This document shows, piece by piece, positions 1 through 10,310 of a stretch of DNA of 21,802 nt; position 1 is the stretch's first letter; each line of letters starts with the position of its first letter. Source of the stretch: Nemertoderma westbladi (taxonomy: Eukaryota; Xenacoelomorpha; Nemertodermatida; Nemertodermatidae); the NCBI GenBank assembly GCA_032718475.1, contig JAUCBJ010002352.1, positions 1 through 21,802 of the forward strand, read 5' to 3'. The translations under genes were made by a program, and so were the position numbers. Below the pieces are notes generated by a model, which ran no database searches, was not told the DNA's origin, and saw only the letters and a program-made list of their open reading frames with translations.

Positions 1-472
1 TGGTAATTTAACATTGAGACGAAATAATAATTCGCCGAGATGGAATGCGTCAAGTTTTCCCCTTGTCTCCAGTTTTTATAACAATGATTAATATCAAAGA
101 ATAACAAATATATGTTATTATCAAAGATGAAAAAGGTGTCAATAGTAAAAATTACTCCCCCCCCCCCCCCATCCATCAGTGGACTTCAGAGATCAACATT
201 GTCACAAATAAGAGTATAGGGAGATACACACACAGGAAAAACAAAAAAGGGAAAATTTAAAATTAATTTATAATTATCCTTGTGAAGTTATTGAATGTTT
301 TTTTGCTGATAGGCAACACGGTCTGCCTCATTAGAAAAAAAAGATATTGCAAATCCAAACAACCTATTTTGGACCGAGTCAGGACTGTGATAAATCCGCG
401 ATATAGTTGTGGTCGTTCAAATATTTGTTGCAGGTCTACCTGTCTGTGTTGAAGCCAATTATTAAGTAACTA
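1..472. other. AT-rich non-coding sequence
   Basis: I see no coding frame longer than noise on either strand. The stretch is AT-rich, with a poly-C run at 157-170 and several A-runs. It leads directly into the 16-bp satellite array. Confidence 0.7.
157..170. repeat. poly-C tract (14 C)
   Basis: Fourteen uninterrupted C residues lie in an otherwise AT-rich context. Such runs vary in length and are prone to assembly and sequencing error. A comparable poly-G run lies at 7942-7959. Confidence 0.95.
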
Positions 473-1123
473 GACTTAGTATATGACTTAGTTAGTATAT
501 GACTTAGTTAGTATATGACTTAGTTAGTATATGACTTAGTTAGTATATGACTTAGTTAGTATATGACTTAGTTAGTATATGACTTAGTTAGTATATGACT
601 TAGTTAGTATATGACTTAGTTAGTATATGACTTAGTTAGTATATGACTTAGTTAGTATATGACTTAGTTAGTATATGACTTAGTTAGTATATGACTTAGT
701 TAGTATATGACATAGTTAGTAAATGACTTAGTTAGTATATGACTTAGTTAGTATATGACTTAGTTAGTATATGACTTAGTTAGTATGTGACTTAGTTAGT
801 ATATGACTTAGTTAGTATATATCTTAGTTAGTATGACTTAGTTAGTATATGACTTAGTTAGTATATGACTTAGTTAGAATATCTCTTAGTTAGTATATGA
901 CTTAGTTAGTATATGATTTAGTTTGTATATGACTTAGTTAGTATATGACTTAGTTAGTAAATGACTTAGTTAGTAAATGACTTAGTTAGTAAATGACTTA
1001 GTTAGTATATGATTTAGTTAGAATATCTCTTAGTTAGTATATATCTTAGTTAGTATATGACTTAGTTAGTAAATGACTTAGTTAGTATATGACTTAGTTA
1101 GAATATCTCTTAGTTAGTATATG
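473..1123. repeat. 16-bp tandem satellite, about 40 copies
   Basis: The unit gacttagttagtatat repeats head to tail. From about 483 to 704 the copies are essentially identical. Towards the right end the variants increase: aaatgac, atctctt replacing atgactt, gtgac, and one shortened unit near 830. The variant pair gaatatctcttagttag recurs near 880, 1020 and 1100, so blocks of two or more units have been duplicated together. Every frame has frequent stops, so the array is not coding. The left end looks recently homogenised and the right end older. Confidence 0.97.
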
Positions 1124-2054
1124 ATGGCTTAAAGTTCCCACTGTGCGAAGGCCCCGGATCTTTAACTCTACGTGTAACTAAATTTTTGGATGGATTCCCA
1201 AGGACTGACTGTAATACCTCTAATAATCAAATCAATACACATTTCAATTGTATTTACATAACCAGTGTAGATAAAGTAAGTATATTATTAACCAATTATT
1301 TTATCGCATACCAGAATAAATTTGCGGCGCACTCCAATTTGCACGAAATAACCTAAGACCTGCGCTTGTTGCAGGACAAAACAAAACGCATTTTAATTAC
1401 AACCTCACCGGTCACAAAATTAAATTGTTCCCTCAATCTAATTGGTCTTCTTATGAATACAAATGATAAAGGCTTTGACAGTGGCCATTAAGTGAGTGGC
1501 TATAGATGACCCAGCGAAGGGCCCTACTACCATCCACTGCTATCTGCTAGGCTATTTACCCGACAGTCTGCGCTCTGGATGAGCAATCCTAGGTGGCGTG
1601 TAATCCCATTACGGAAGAGTAAACTCAATTTGCTCAGGTTCGTAACGAAAACTGGATGGTGTTCTGATTTATTAAATTAATTCCGCATACGGGTTAATCA
1701 CAAGTTATATAATCGGATTTGCTCGTCCAATGTAATCAACGTGGCATTATTTGCCTAACGGGTGTATCGTTCGATCTTGGAAGCACATAACCGCAAACAC
1801 ACCCCATAAGAACTCATAATCCAAATTATTTTCTCACTTATCCATATAAGTCAATTTCTAATTAACTCGTGAAAGATTATAAGATATGTAGGATTATCCA
1901 TAAGAAGATGAATAAAGGCTAATAGAAAGCCCTTTCACTCTGCTATGCTAAATAAATTTACGACTAGAAACAAATCGACACAATTATTGTTTCCGATTTC
2001 CGAACATCCATCCTGCCGTACGTACGTTATGCAGAATGTTCAGGTTTAAACTTA

Positions 2055-2076
2055 GTTTTCATGGAACCATGAAAAC
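2055..2076. repeat. perfect 10-bp inverted repeat with 2-nt centre
   Basis: gttttcatgg and ccatgaaaac are exact reverse complements separated by AA. It could be a dimeric protein site or a small hairpin. No flanking duplication marks it as a transposon end. Confidence 0.8.
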
Positions 2077-2746
2077 GGTGCAACACGATGCGACGCTCTC
2101 AGCTGTTCCGAGTTCCTCCCATAACTATCATCGTTTGAATTTACATAGAATGGAAATAAATTCTAGTTATATGTTTGATTGTTTTATCTAGAGTCATAAA
2201 TAGGCCATAAATACTGTTGTTAATATAGTTTACAGAAATATTATGTACATTTTTGGACTCTGTCGTTCCATGGGGTAAATTTTATTCATTTTTTATATTT
2301 AGCCTATTCGAAGAAAATATTGAAAATTACCAAAATTTTCGAAAAAATTTCAATAATAATTTTTATATAAAAAAAGTAAAAGTAAAAAATTTAGATATTT
2401 TCAAATTTTGAAAAGTGCAGTTTTGTTGTTAAAAACTGTTACGTTTGTTTGACGCAGACAATTTAGACTCTCCAACTTTACAAAAAATAATTTATCTTAG
2501 TGGGCATAATACATTGTAAGGAGATTCCAACACAAGCGATTTTTATAAATAATTGCATCTGCATCTGCAAAGGATTCAGTGTAGCATATTGACCAGCCCT
2601 GTAATTAACGTAACGTAATATAAGAGTACAAGTCCTGTTACAGGTGGATTGCATTGTACTGTAGTATGTCAATATTGTCTTATTGGAAAATTGTGGTGTC
2701 AGAGGGATGACTTGATGAAATTAACGAGATAATCTGCGGACGGCCT

Positions 2747-2757
2747 TAATCGGATTA
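2747..2757. promoter_or_regulatory. candidate paired-class homeodomain P3 site
   Basis: taatcggatta matches the P3 consensus TAAT-YNR-ATTA bound by dimers of Paired-class homeodomains. Its right half GGATTA is also the reverse complement of the K50 (Otx-like) core TAATCC. The match is direct; the function is inference. One such 11-mer can easily occur by chance in AT-rich DNA. Confidence 0.25.
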
Positions 2758-3373
2758 CCTCATGTCCAAATCATTAGAACGTGTTACTCCATATGACGCA
2801 GCACCTGTAGATTGGGCTACTCCCTGGGGCCTTTAATTTGTTCACAGTAAAATCAGAGTAATGGCATCATCATACGTGGTTGCTATAAGCTAATTACCTG
2901 AAAGTGGCATTGGAACCGGTCTGCTGGGCCTAAATCCTGCCCGGCTATTGATCCAACAACGCGCTCAATGTGATTTCGCATAGTTTGTTTGCGCAAATGG
3001 TAATTGGTTTAATTAAATCATTATCATTACTGCTTTGTTGATAGAGCGGCGACCTACTACATTCCAGAAGGAATTTTGTTATCGAAGAAGCATTCATATT
3101 CAAGATTAGCCGGGAATGTTAATACTACAGGATCGGTTGATAGGTGATACACAATACTGTTTTAGGTATTGTATGCTCGAGTGATAATAATTAGCAGATA
3201 TTAACTTTCTAACAGTTGGAATTTAATTAAGTTTATAAATCTTGCGTAGAGATTAAAAAGTGCCTTTTTGTATAAGCAATAAAGCAATAAATAAATAAAA
3301 ATGAGATAAAATGAAAAGTAAAGTTAATTATTATAATATCATATTATCTTATCCTTATTTAATTGATTTTCAG

Positions 3374-3489
3374 GTTGCATCAAAGTATCCCGTCGTTGCC
3401 TGGGAACACCAGAACCGATTCCGCTGCAAGTAGCCAACCAGAGATCGCTGGAAACAAAGTGGACAACAATAATTCCGGCCAAACAAACA
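3374..3489 (+). CDS. penultimate coding exon of an unidentified gene
   Basis: The exon follows a pyrimidine-rich acceptor (ttgattttcag, ending 3373). Read from the second base it is open and gives a hydrophilic, Ser/Asn/Gln-rich linker that begins LHQSIPSLPGNTRTDS and ends NNNSGQTN. I end it at 3489 before GTGGGT because that leaves one base, which joins the two bases at the start of the next exon to make a Lys codon. An alternative is the frame CIKVSRRCLG with a donor at 3494 (GTGTTA); it also joins in frame, so frame and donor are not settled. I prefer the first because its composition is typical of a disordered linker. Upstream exons were not found in this window. The family is not recognised. 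Confidence 0.5.
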
Positions 3490-3753
3490 GTGGGTGTTAT
3501 TTACTACAGTAGACGGCACTTATTATTTTCTGTAAAATAATTTTCGGTAAAATAAAGACGTTCATATAAACATATATAGGCCCTACTAACAAACACTTCG
3601 AAAATACAACTTGCCAACTATTTGTTAATACTATACTTAATAAAAATCAGGGCTAATAAAAGGGCATCAGGCTTTGAAATTCTCGGCTTCTGCTGCGAGG
3701 TCCCATGTTCTAAACCGACTAATAAATATAATTATTTTATTTTCCCTTTGCAG

Positions 3754-3956
3754 AGCCGTGCAAATGTTCTTACTGCAACGTCGGAGGCGGCGCAGTCTAT
3801 CCTATTGGTCAAGCAACCAATGAAATCCACGGTCAAATGTGGGGTCAACACAACCAAGGGTTGCTAGGCAACCTTCGTGTACCTCTACCGGCTCCGTTTA
3901 ACCCCCTAATGAACCAGCAGGCCGCTCTCTGGAGATCGTTGTATGGACTGCGCTAG
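3754..3956 (+). CDS. terminal coding exon with Cys-rich motif, unidentified protein
   Basis: An acceptor (tttccctttgcag) ends at 3753. Two bases complete a split codon, then 66 codons are open to TAG at 3954-3956. The peptide starts PCKCSYCNVGGGAVYPIG and ends QQAALWRSLYGLR. CxCxxC suggests a small metal-binding knuckle; the rest is rich in Gly, Pro, Asn and Gln, as in the tails of many transcriptional regulators. Balanced codon use and the splice site argue for a real exon, in contrast to the surrounding AT-rich DNA. A longer frame at 3622-3867 runs through the same bases but crosses the acceptor and is a shadow. I do not recognise the protein. It is probably the C-terminus of a host gene that extends to the left of the window. 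Confidence 0.65.
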
Positions 3957-4300
3957 GAAACGAACACATCCAACCTGTTAATTAATATCACCATGTTGTT
4001 GTGCAATAACTTATTATTATTATTTATAAAAATAACTTGTTAATTTACGGGTAGAATAGAACACAACATAACCGTTACATTGACCCTTATTGACAACTTT
4101 TTATTTTAATACGTCTCGCATGTTAGAAACCCTGCAGTGTTCATTGTTGTTTTACATTTACTGTATGTAGTCGGCCTACGGTTGCATTCATCCCGTAATA
4201 ATATATAGGCATTTAGATGTCAACTGCTTAAGGAGAGATGGAACCCTTAGATTTTTTTTTATACAATCGCCTTTTTATCAAATGCGCCGTTTTGGTCCTA
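3957..4300 (+). other. probable 3' UTR and flank of the host gene
   Basis: No coding frame is seen. No canonical AATAAA lies between the stop and 4300. The first + strand AATAAA is at 4336-4341, inside the minisatellite, where the variant unit (ttaaaaataaacac) recreates it many times. Transcripts of this gene might therefore be polyadenylated inside the repeat array; this is inference. The sequence gagatggaaccctta at 4235-4249 recurs in inverted form at 6770-6784. Confidence 0.4.
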
Positions 4301-6784
4301 AAACACAAGGAGTTAACTAAACGCAATGAGTTAAAAATAAACACAAGGAGTTACAGTAACTAAATACAATGAGTTAAAAAAAACACAAGGAGTTAACTAA
4401 TTACAATGAGTTAAAAAAACACAAGGAGTTAGTTAACTAAACACAATGAGTTAAAAAAAACAGAAGGAGTTACAGTAACTAAACACAATGAGTTAAAAAT
4501 AAACACAAGGAGTTACAGTAACTAAATACAATGAGTTAAAAAAAACACAAGGAGTTAACTAAACACAATGAGTTAAAAAAAACATAAGGAGTTAACTAAA
4601 CACAATGAGTTAAAAAAAACACAAGGAGTTAACTAAACACAGTGAGTTTAAAAAAAAAAACACAAGGAGTTAACTAAACACAATGAGTTAAAAAAAACAT
4701 AAGGAGTTAACTAAACACAATGAGTTAAAAAAAAACACAAGGAGTTAACTAAACACAATGAGTTAAAAATAAACACAAGGAGTTACAGTAACTAAATACA
4801 ATGAGTTAAAAAAAACACAAGGAGTTAACTAAACACAATGAGTTAAAAAAAACACAAGGAGTTAACTAAACACAATGAGTTAAAAAAAACACAAGGAGTT
4901 AACTAAACACAGTGAGTTTAAAAAAAACACAAGGAGTTAACTAAACACAATGAGTTTAAAAAAACATAAGGAATTAACTAAACACAATGAGTTAAAAATA
5001 AACACAAGCAGTTACAGTAACTAAATACAATGAGTTAAAAAAAACACAAGGAGTTAACTAAACACAGTGAGTTAAAAAAACACAATGAGTTAACTAAACA
5101 CAATGAGTTAAAAAAAACACAAGGAGTAACTAAACACAGTGAGTTTTAAAAAAAACACAAGGAGTTAACTAAACACAATGAGTTAAAAAAAACATAAGGA
5201 GTTAACTAAACACAATGAGTTAAAAATAAACACAAGGAGTTACAGTAACTAAATACAATGAGTTAAAAAAAAACACAAGTAGTTAACTAATTACAATGAG
5301 TTAAAAAAACACAAGGAGTTAGTTAACTAAACACAATGAGTTAAAAAAAACACAAGGAGTTAACTAAACACAATGAGTTAAAAAAAACACAAGGAGTTAA
5401 CTAAACACAATGAGTTAAAAAAAACACAAGGTGTTAACTAAACACAATGAGTTAAAAATAAACACAAGGAGTTACAGTAACTAAATACAATGAGTTAAAA
5501 AAAACGCAAGGAGTTAACTAAACACAGTGAGTTTAAAAAAAACACAAGGAGTTAACTAAACACAATGAGTTAAAATAAACACAAGGAGTTAACTAAACAC
5601 AATGAGTTAAAAATAAACACAAGGAGTTACAGTAACTAAATACAATGAGTTAAAAAAAACACAAGGAGTTAACTAAACACAGTGAGTTTAAAAAAAAACA
5701 CAAGGAGTTAACTAAACACAATGAGTTAAAAAAAACACAAGGAGTTAACTAAACACAATGAGTTAAAAAAAACCCAAGGTGTTAACTAAACACAATGAGT
5801 TAAAAAAAAACACAACGAGTTACAGCAACTAAATACAATGAGTTAAAAAAAACACAAGGAGTTAACTAAACACAGTGAGTTTAAAAAAAAACACAAGGAG
5901 TTAACTAAACACAATGAGTTAAAAAAAACACAAGGAGTTAACTAAACACAATGAGTTAAAAATAAACACAAGGAGTTACAGTAACTAAATACAATGAGTT
6001 AAAAAAAACACAAGGAGTTAACTAATTACAATGAGCTAAAAAAACACAAGGAGTTAACTAAACACAATGAGTTAAAAAAAACACAAGGAGTTAACTAAAC
6101 ACAATGAGTTAAAAATAAACACAAGGAGTTACAGTAACTAAATACAATGAGTTAAAAAAAACACAAGGAGTTAACTAAACACAGTGAGTTTAAAAAAAAA
6201 CACAAGGAGTTAACTAAACACAATGAGTTAAAAAAAACACAAGGAGTTAACTAAACACAATGAGTTAAAAATAAACACAAGGAGTTACAGTAACTAAATA
6301 CAATGAGTTAAAAAAAACACAAGGAGTTAACTAATTACAATGAGTTTAATAAACACAAGGAGTTAACTAAACACAATGAGTTAAAAAAAACACAATGAGT
6401 TAACTAAACACAGTGAGTTTAAAAAAAAACACAAGGAGTTAACTAAACACAATGAGTTAAAAAAACACAAGGAGTTAACTAAACACTATGAGTTAAAAAA
6501 TACACAAGGAGTTAACTAAACACAATTGAGTTAAAAAAACACAAGGAGTTAACTAAATACAACCAGTCATTTTTTCGAATGTAAACTAAAACTTTCACTA
6601 TGGGGGTTTTCCTGGTCCGTGATTTCAGTTCCGACGCCAGTTACGATTGACAGATTGTAATCAGAGATTCAAACGGTTTTGGCTTATGATATGGCTTTAA
6701 AGTGTCAAAATCTATAAGTTACGGAAAATTGTGATCATAATCAACTAAAAATATTTTTTTGAAAAATATTAAGGGTTCCATCTC
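4235..6784. mobile_element. possible DNA element enclosing the minisatellite
   Basis: gagatggaaccctta at 4235-4249 and its exact reverse complement at 6770-6784 bracket the array, with T-rich sequence just inside both copies. This could be the terminal inverted repeats of a non-autonomous DNA transposon in which an internal minisatellite expanded. No clear target-site duplication was found (left flank ends gga, right flank starts gtc) and no transposase lies inside, so the call is tentative. Confidence 0.35.
4301..6562. repeat. 2.26-kb minisatellite, ~38-bp units in higher-order blocks
   Basis: About 60 units of roughly 36-40 bp repeat head to tail. Each unit is a diverged dimer of two ~18-bp halves, acacaaggagttaactaa and acacaatgagttaaaaaa. 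A marked variant carrying ttacagtaacta recurs at 4351, 4470, 4513, 4783, 5012, 5240, 5472, 5627, 5820 (as ttacagcaacta), 5976, 6129 and 6285. The spacings cluster near 230 bp (229, 228, 232) in the middle and near 155 bp (155, 156, 153, 156) to the right, so blocks of about six and four units have been amplified. All frames are full of stops. Several variants contain AATAAA on the + strand. Confidence 0.96.
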
Positions 6785-7823
6785 GTCTAAATTAATAATA
6801 CAGTAATTGCTCAAAAAGATTTATATTAAGTATTCAAATTATAGTTAATGTATGAATGTAAGACTGTTGGACCTCCAGTAGTATTCCGTTTAAATAAAAT
6901 GGAACTGAATTGTTGTAATCGCGTGGTTGTTGCTGTTGTTATTGTTTGGTGCAAATAAATGTAGGCCTACCGATTGATTTCGTAATTAAAATGTAATAAC
7001 CTGATCTGCAATAACATACTGTTTTAACATTTAACTAAAAAATCATATAAAATTGAGATTTTGATACCTCAAAGGATCTCAATAACGTAAACACTTTCAC
7101 GTTGCACGCTTTACACCCCAGCCTCGAGCGAAAAATAGGTAACAGAATATAGGAAAGGTAATGGTTTAAGCACCCCAACTAGCTAAACTCTAAGTAGATT
7201 TCAGGCAAAAAGTAATGTCATCCTTTAACTTGTAAGAAAAGTGACACCAGTAGTTGGTTAACATCGCAAATTACAATCTGCTTGCAAATAATTTGTATAA
7301 TTTCAAAAACGGCTTGGGGCTCGTAATAGGATATTTAAGAGCATCTCTAATACTGGCTAGATGTATGGAGGATTATGTGATTGATTTTACTGTAATAAAA
7401 TAATACCCTTCTGGCGAATAGGGGGCATGTTTTTTTCCTATTATTCGTCATTAGTATTCGAAGTAGCTCTGAAAAAAACACGGATTAACTAAATAGCTAT
7501 CATTTTCCTATAAATAAATTAGTCTTAACTTTATGAACAATACAATCTTAACAATTGGTATTAATATAAACGAAATAAAATTTGTCGTAATCCTTTAAGT
7601 CAGTAATGGGAAATTATTTATTAAAGTCATTAATGGGAAATCATTAATAAGAACATTCATGTTATTTGGTAGTATATCTGATTGAGTATTGTAGTGCCGG
7701 CTAATTGTTTTTATTGTAACTGGGATACCTTTTAAATGCCTGCCAACTATCGTAAACCCCATTTGGGCTAATGTAATTTTGCAATTCAATTAAATGATTG
7801 AGGGGGTTGTACTGTACAGGTGA

Positions 7824-7873
7824 GAAAATATCAAAAATAATTTCCTCTTTTTGAACTCATTTTTGATATTTTC
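7824..7873. repeat. 15-bp perfect inverted repeat, 20-nt loop
   Basis: gaaaatatcaaaaat at 7824-7838 is matched exactly in reverse complement at 7859-7873. The arms are A/T-rich, so chance is possible, but the perfect 15-bp match makes a foldback remnant or cruciform-prone site plausible. Confidence 0.7.
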
Positions 7874-7941
7874 GATACATTCGAGAAGATTTCTGCGATA
7901 AGTTTTCGAATGTTAAATGTGTCTTCCAACTTTGAGAAACA

Positions 7942-7959
7942 GGGGGGGGGGGGGGGGGG
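7942..7959. repeat. poly-G tract (18 G)
   Basis: Eighteen uninterrupted G residues. The run is long enough to allow intramolecular G-quadruplex folding and to be unstable in replication and sequencing. Its length should not be trusted exactly. Confidence 0.95.
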
Positions 7960-8062
7960 ACTTGTCGCAAATCCCAGTTGTTATTTTTTTTATTTTAAAA
8001 CTGACTTCTGTGTTTTTTTAATATATTATTGGTGTTATGGGTGAATGCGTGGCTTCATATAA

Positions 8063-8340
8063 CTTTTTGTTGGGCACAGCTTTTGCAAAGTTGGCAATGT
8101 CTTGCCTAAATTAGTAGCTAGAGTGTATAATTAATCATTTTGGCCGTGATGGTTCATGGTTAAACCCTTTCATTGTAGCGAGTGGTTAAAGACGGCCAAG
8201 TACTGTAGAGTTGAGCACAGTGGCAGTATATGATGGTGTTGAGAGATGGGAAGCCATGAGGAGGTAAATTGCGGACATACAAGGTATCAGATAGTATTTC
8301 CAAGTCTATATTTTACCCAAAAGCTGTGCCCAACAAAAAG
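8063..8340. mobile_element. 278-bp MITE with 23-bp TIRs and TAA target duplication
   Basis: ctttttgttgggcacagctt... at 8063-8085 and its perfect 23-bp reverse complement at 8318-8340 form the termini. TAA lies immediately outside on both sides (8060-8062 and 8341-8343). A 3-bp TWA duplication is the hallmark of PIF/Harbinger transposons, so this is most likely a non-autonomous Harbinger-type MITE. The interior has no meaningful coding capacity; the small open frame at 8246-8428 crosses the right end and is not a gene. The perfect TIRs suggest a fairly recent insertion compared with the neighbouring LINE relics. Confidence 0.85.
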
Positions 8341-8570
8341 TAATGGTGTTTGTTTTATAATGATTTTGGTTTTTTTTTATAATTTATACTTTTTCAGAAC
8401 AACTACATTATCAATCACTGCTGCCTAAGAGCGACGTAAACCTGAGACTTCAAAAACTTTCGGTAAACCTGGGTATGATTTACAATGCCAGGAATCCAAT
8501 CATTAGTTACTACTACTTAGTGTATGAGTGATCGTGAAACTTCCGAGTTTAGTGACCCAAGCTACTGGTC
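8341..8570. other. non-coding spacer before LINE relic
   Basis: No clear coding match. It may contain further decayed sequence of the LINE that starts to be readable at about 8571. Confidence 0.4.
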
Positions 8571-10055
8571 TCACCGAAGCGACGGTTTCATAAAAGGCTG
8601 ATTAAAAGAAAGAAACTAGCTCATGAGGAACAGATAGTTTTAAATAAACTCAATATAGCAGAAACAAAACCATGGACCCTGTTTAATGAGTTTAAAGCTC
8701 CTGCAGTCGCTCTAATTGAGAGAACCTCTGAGGTAATCGAATGATCCACATACTGTAATATGGGAGAGTCCCCATCTACAACAGCGGAGGAGCGCAAACT
8801 TGATGATGGTTTAACACTCTGATAACAGAAGAAGAATTAGCTGAAGCTGTGCAAAACTCCTACAAAAAGAAAGCTAGAGGCCCAGACGCATCTATAATGA
8901 ACACGCATTAACGAACATAATGATCTGGCTGTTATCTTTGTTGACTTCTTCAAGGCCTTTGATTCAGTCTCTCGCTCACGTATGTTCAGCATACTTTCAT
9001 TATATGGGATTCCTGATGAAATTATTGCAGCAATCAGATCAGTATACGATGGTTCGACAACATTTGTGTCTACTGTTGACGGTGACACAGAACCATTTGA
9101 AGTGTTATGGGGCGTCCTCCAAGGAGACACACTTGCACCATTCTTGTTCATTATTGTGGTTGACTATGTTCTACGCATGTCCTTAGATCATCATAATGAT
9201 GATGGGGTGATGATAACTCCACCTACTGGCTCCAGAAGTCGAGGAAATCCTGCCAAGTACCTAACTGATCTAGACTTTGCTGATGACTTAGGAGTACTCT
9301 CAGAATCATTAGAGGGAGCCCAACGGCTCCTCAGCTCATTAGAACATGCTGCTTCTAGTGTTGGTCTTTTTATTAACTCCAGAAAGACCAAAATTCTGAC
9401 AGTTAACTTAGAAAGTCCTCAGCAAGTCTCTGATCGGATGAGCATAAGCTCAAAGGATGGTATGCTTGAGCATGTGGACGACTTCTGTTACCTGGGATCA
9501 TGGATCCGGAAGTCAGGTGAAGACCTTCGAATACGTAAGGGAAAGGCAAGGGCAGCCTTGAATAGGCTTTCCAGGATTTGGAAGTCACCGAGAATTAATC
9601 GGAAACTTAAGGTCCGATTATTTAGAGCAGCAGTAGTTCCAGTACTCCTCTACGGGAGTCCATGCTGGGCTCTAACTGCTGAGGACACCAAATCTCTGGA
9701 TGGCACATTCACAAGAATGCTACGCCGGGTTCATTGTGTCAAGTACAATGCACACATCTCCAACCAGACACTATATAACATTGGAGGTGTCTCATTGGTT
9801 CCCCCAAGCTTGACACTAGAACAAAATCGCCTCCGCTTTGCAGGACATTGCTTTCGCCGTGAGGACCAGCCAGTGCATAATCTTGTACTTTGGCAGCCTC
9901 ATGGAGTGAATAAGCATGGTGGACAGCCCATGACTTTCTTGAGACGCATCTTAAAGGACACTGTCCTTGAAGATGCGGATGATCTAGCAAATGTCATGGG
10001 TGATAGGGAGTTGTGGCGGTGCAATTTTGTTGACAAGCCGGCACAGCATTCTTAA
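8571..10055 (+). pseudogene. RTE-like LINE ORF2 relic: linker, reverse transcriptase, C-terminal domain
   Basis: The readable protein starts with a basic linker at 8571 (SPKRRFHKRLIKRKKL), stops at TGA 8742-8744, and resumes in another frame at about 8820 with the pre-RT stretch TEEELAEAVQNSYKKKARGP. It then jumps, with a deletion near 8897-8901, to RT motif A (VDFFKAFDSVSR, 8940-8975). From Met 8982 it is open for 357 residues to 10055. Residue positions from 8982: LQGDTLAP 46-53, catalytic FADD 99-102 (YADD box), GLFINSRKTK 128-137, YLG 170-172, LLYGSPCW 222-229, RFAGHCFR 285-292, DRELWR 341-346. In life the enzyme would nick the target and prime reverse transcription of its RNA. RT motifs between GPD and motif A, and the whole endonuclease, are missing, so this copy is dead. 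The intact 3' end with 5' loss is typical of LINE insertions. The RTE assignment rests on the C-terminal pattern and the repeat tail; the clade is provisional. Confidence 0.9.
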
Positions 10056-10160
10056 AAATGCAGCTGCAATGCAGCATGCCGATCCTAGTAGTAGTATAAT
10101 GAACACATCAAACAATTACGGCGACTGTCACAACTATAACTATAACATAACTATGTTATA
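10056..10160 (+). repeat. short LINE 3' UTR with ATAACT-like tail
   Basis: After the stop there are about 70 bases, then an imperfect run of ataact/ataaca units (about 10133-10156). A very short 3' UTR ending in simple tandem repeats rather than poly-A is characteristic of RTE-type LINEs, which supports the clade assignment. The exact insertion boundary could not be fixed. Confidence 0.55.
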
Positions 10161-10310
10161 CAGCATTTGTTTCAATATTGGTTCCATTCCGTATTGGTTC
10201 CACTTCTTACTGGAATTATTAATAAGGGAGTACAGAAAAATATTGGTCTTATTTTTCCAGTGGTTATGTTTGATTTCATACATGGTAGAGGGCGGGCATT
10301 TGTAATACGA

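Larger units (their letters stand above)
1124..3373. other. non-coding DNA upstream of or within an intron of the 3374-3956 gene
   Basis: No convincing exon was recognised. The stretch alternates very AT-rich parts (about 2160-2420) with more balanced sequence (about 1480-1800 and 2690-3120). A perfect inverted repeat sits at 2055-2076 and a homeodomain-dimer type site at 2747-2757. Because the sequence at 3374 starts after a 3' splice site, at least the part just upstream should be intron of that gene. Whether the balanced segments are regulatory cannot be judged without a related genome. Confidence 0.55.
6563..8062. other. non-coding AT-rich DNA
   Basis: No gene was recognised. The stretch includes the right inverted copy at 6770-6784, two AATAAA-like motifs near 6893 and 6954, a hairpin at 7824-7873 and a poly-G run at 7942-7959. 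The one longer open frame (7595-7789, minus) is AT-rich and lacks any recognisable domain. Confidence 0.6.

Noticed and set aside
3622-3867. 81-residue open frame on +
   Set aside because: It starts in intron sequence, crosses the 3' splice site at 3753 and is in a different frame from the terminal exon.
473-6562. CRISPR array
   Set aside because: The repeats are contiguous or near-contiguous with no unique spacers, in eukaryotic DNA; they are satellites.
8246-8428. 60-residue open frame on +
   Set aside because: It runs through the right terminal repeat of the MITE into flanking DNA and has no motif.
8837-9990. Several minus-strand open frames and a second + frame (8920-9186) over the LINE
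   Set aside because: They are shadows of the RT reading frame, which has recognisable motifs.
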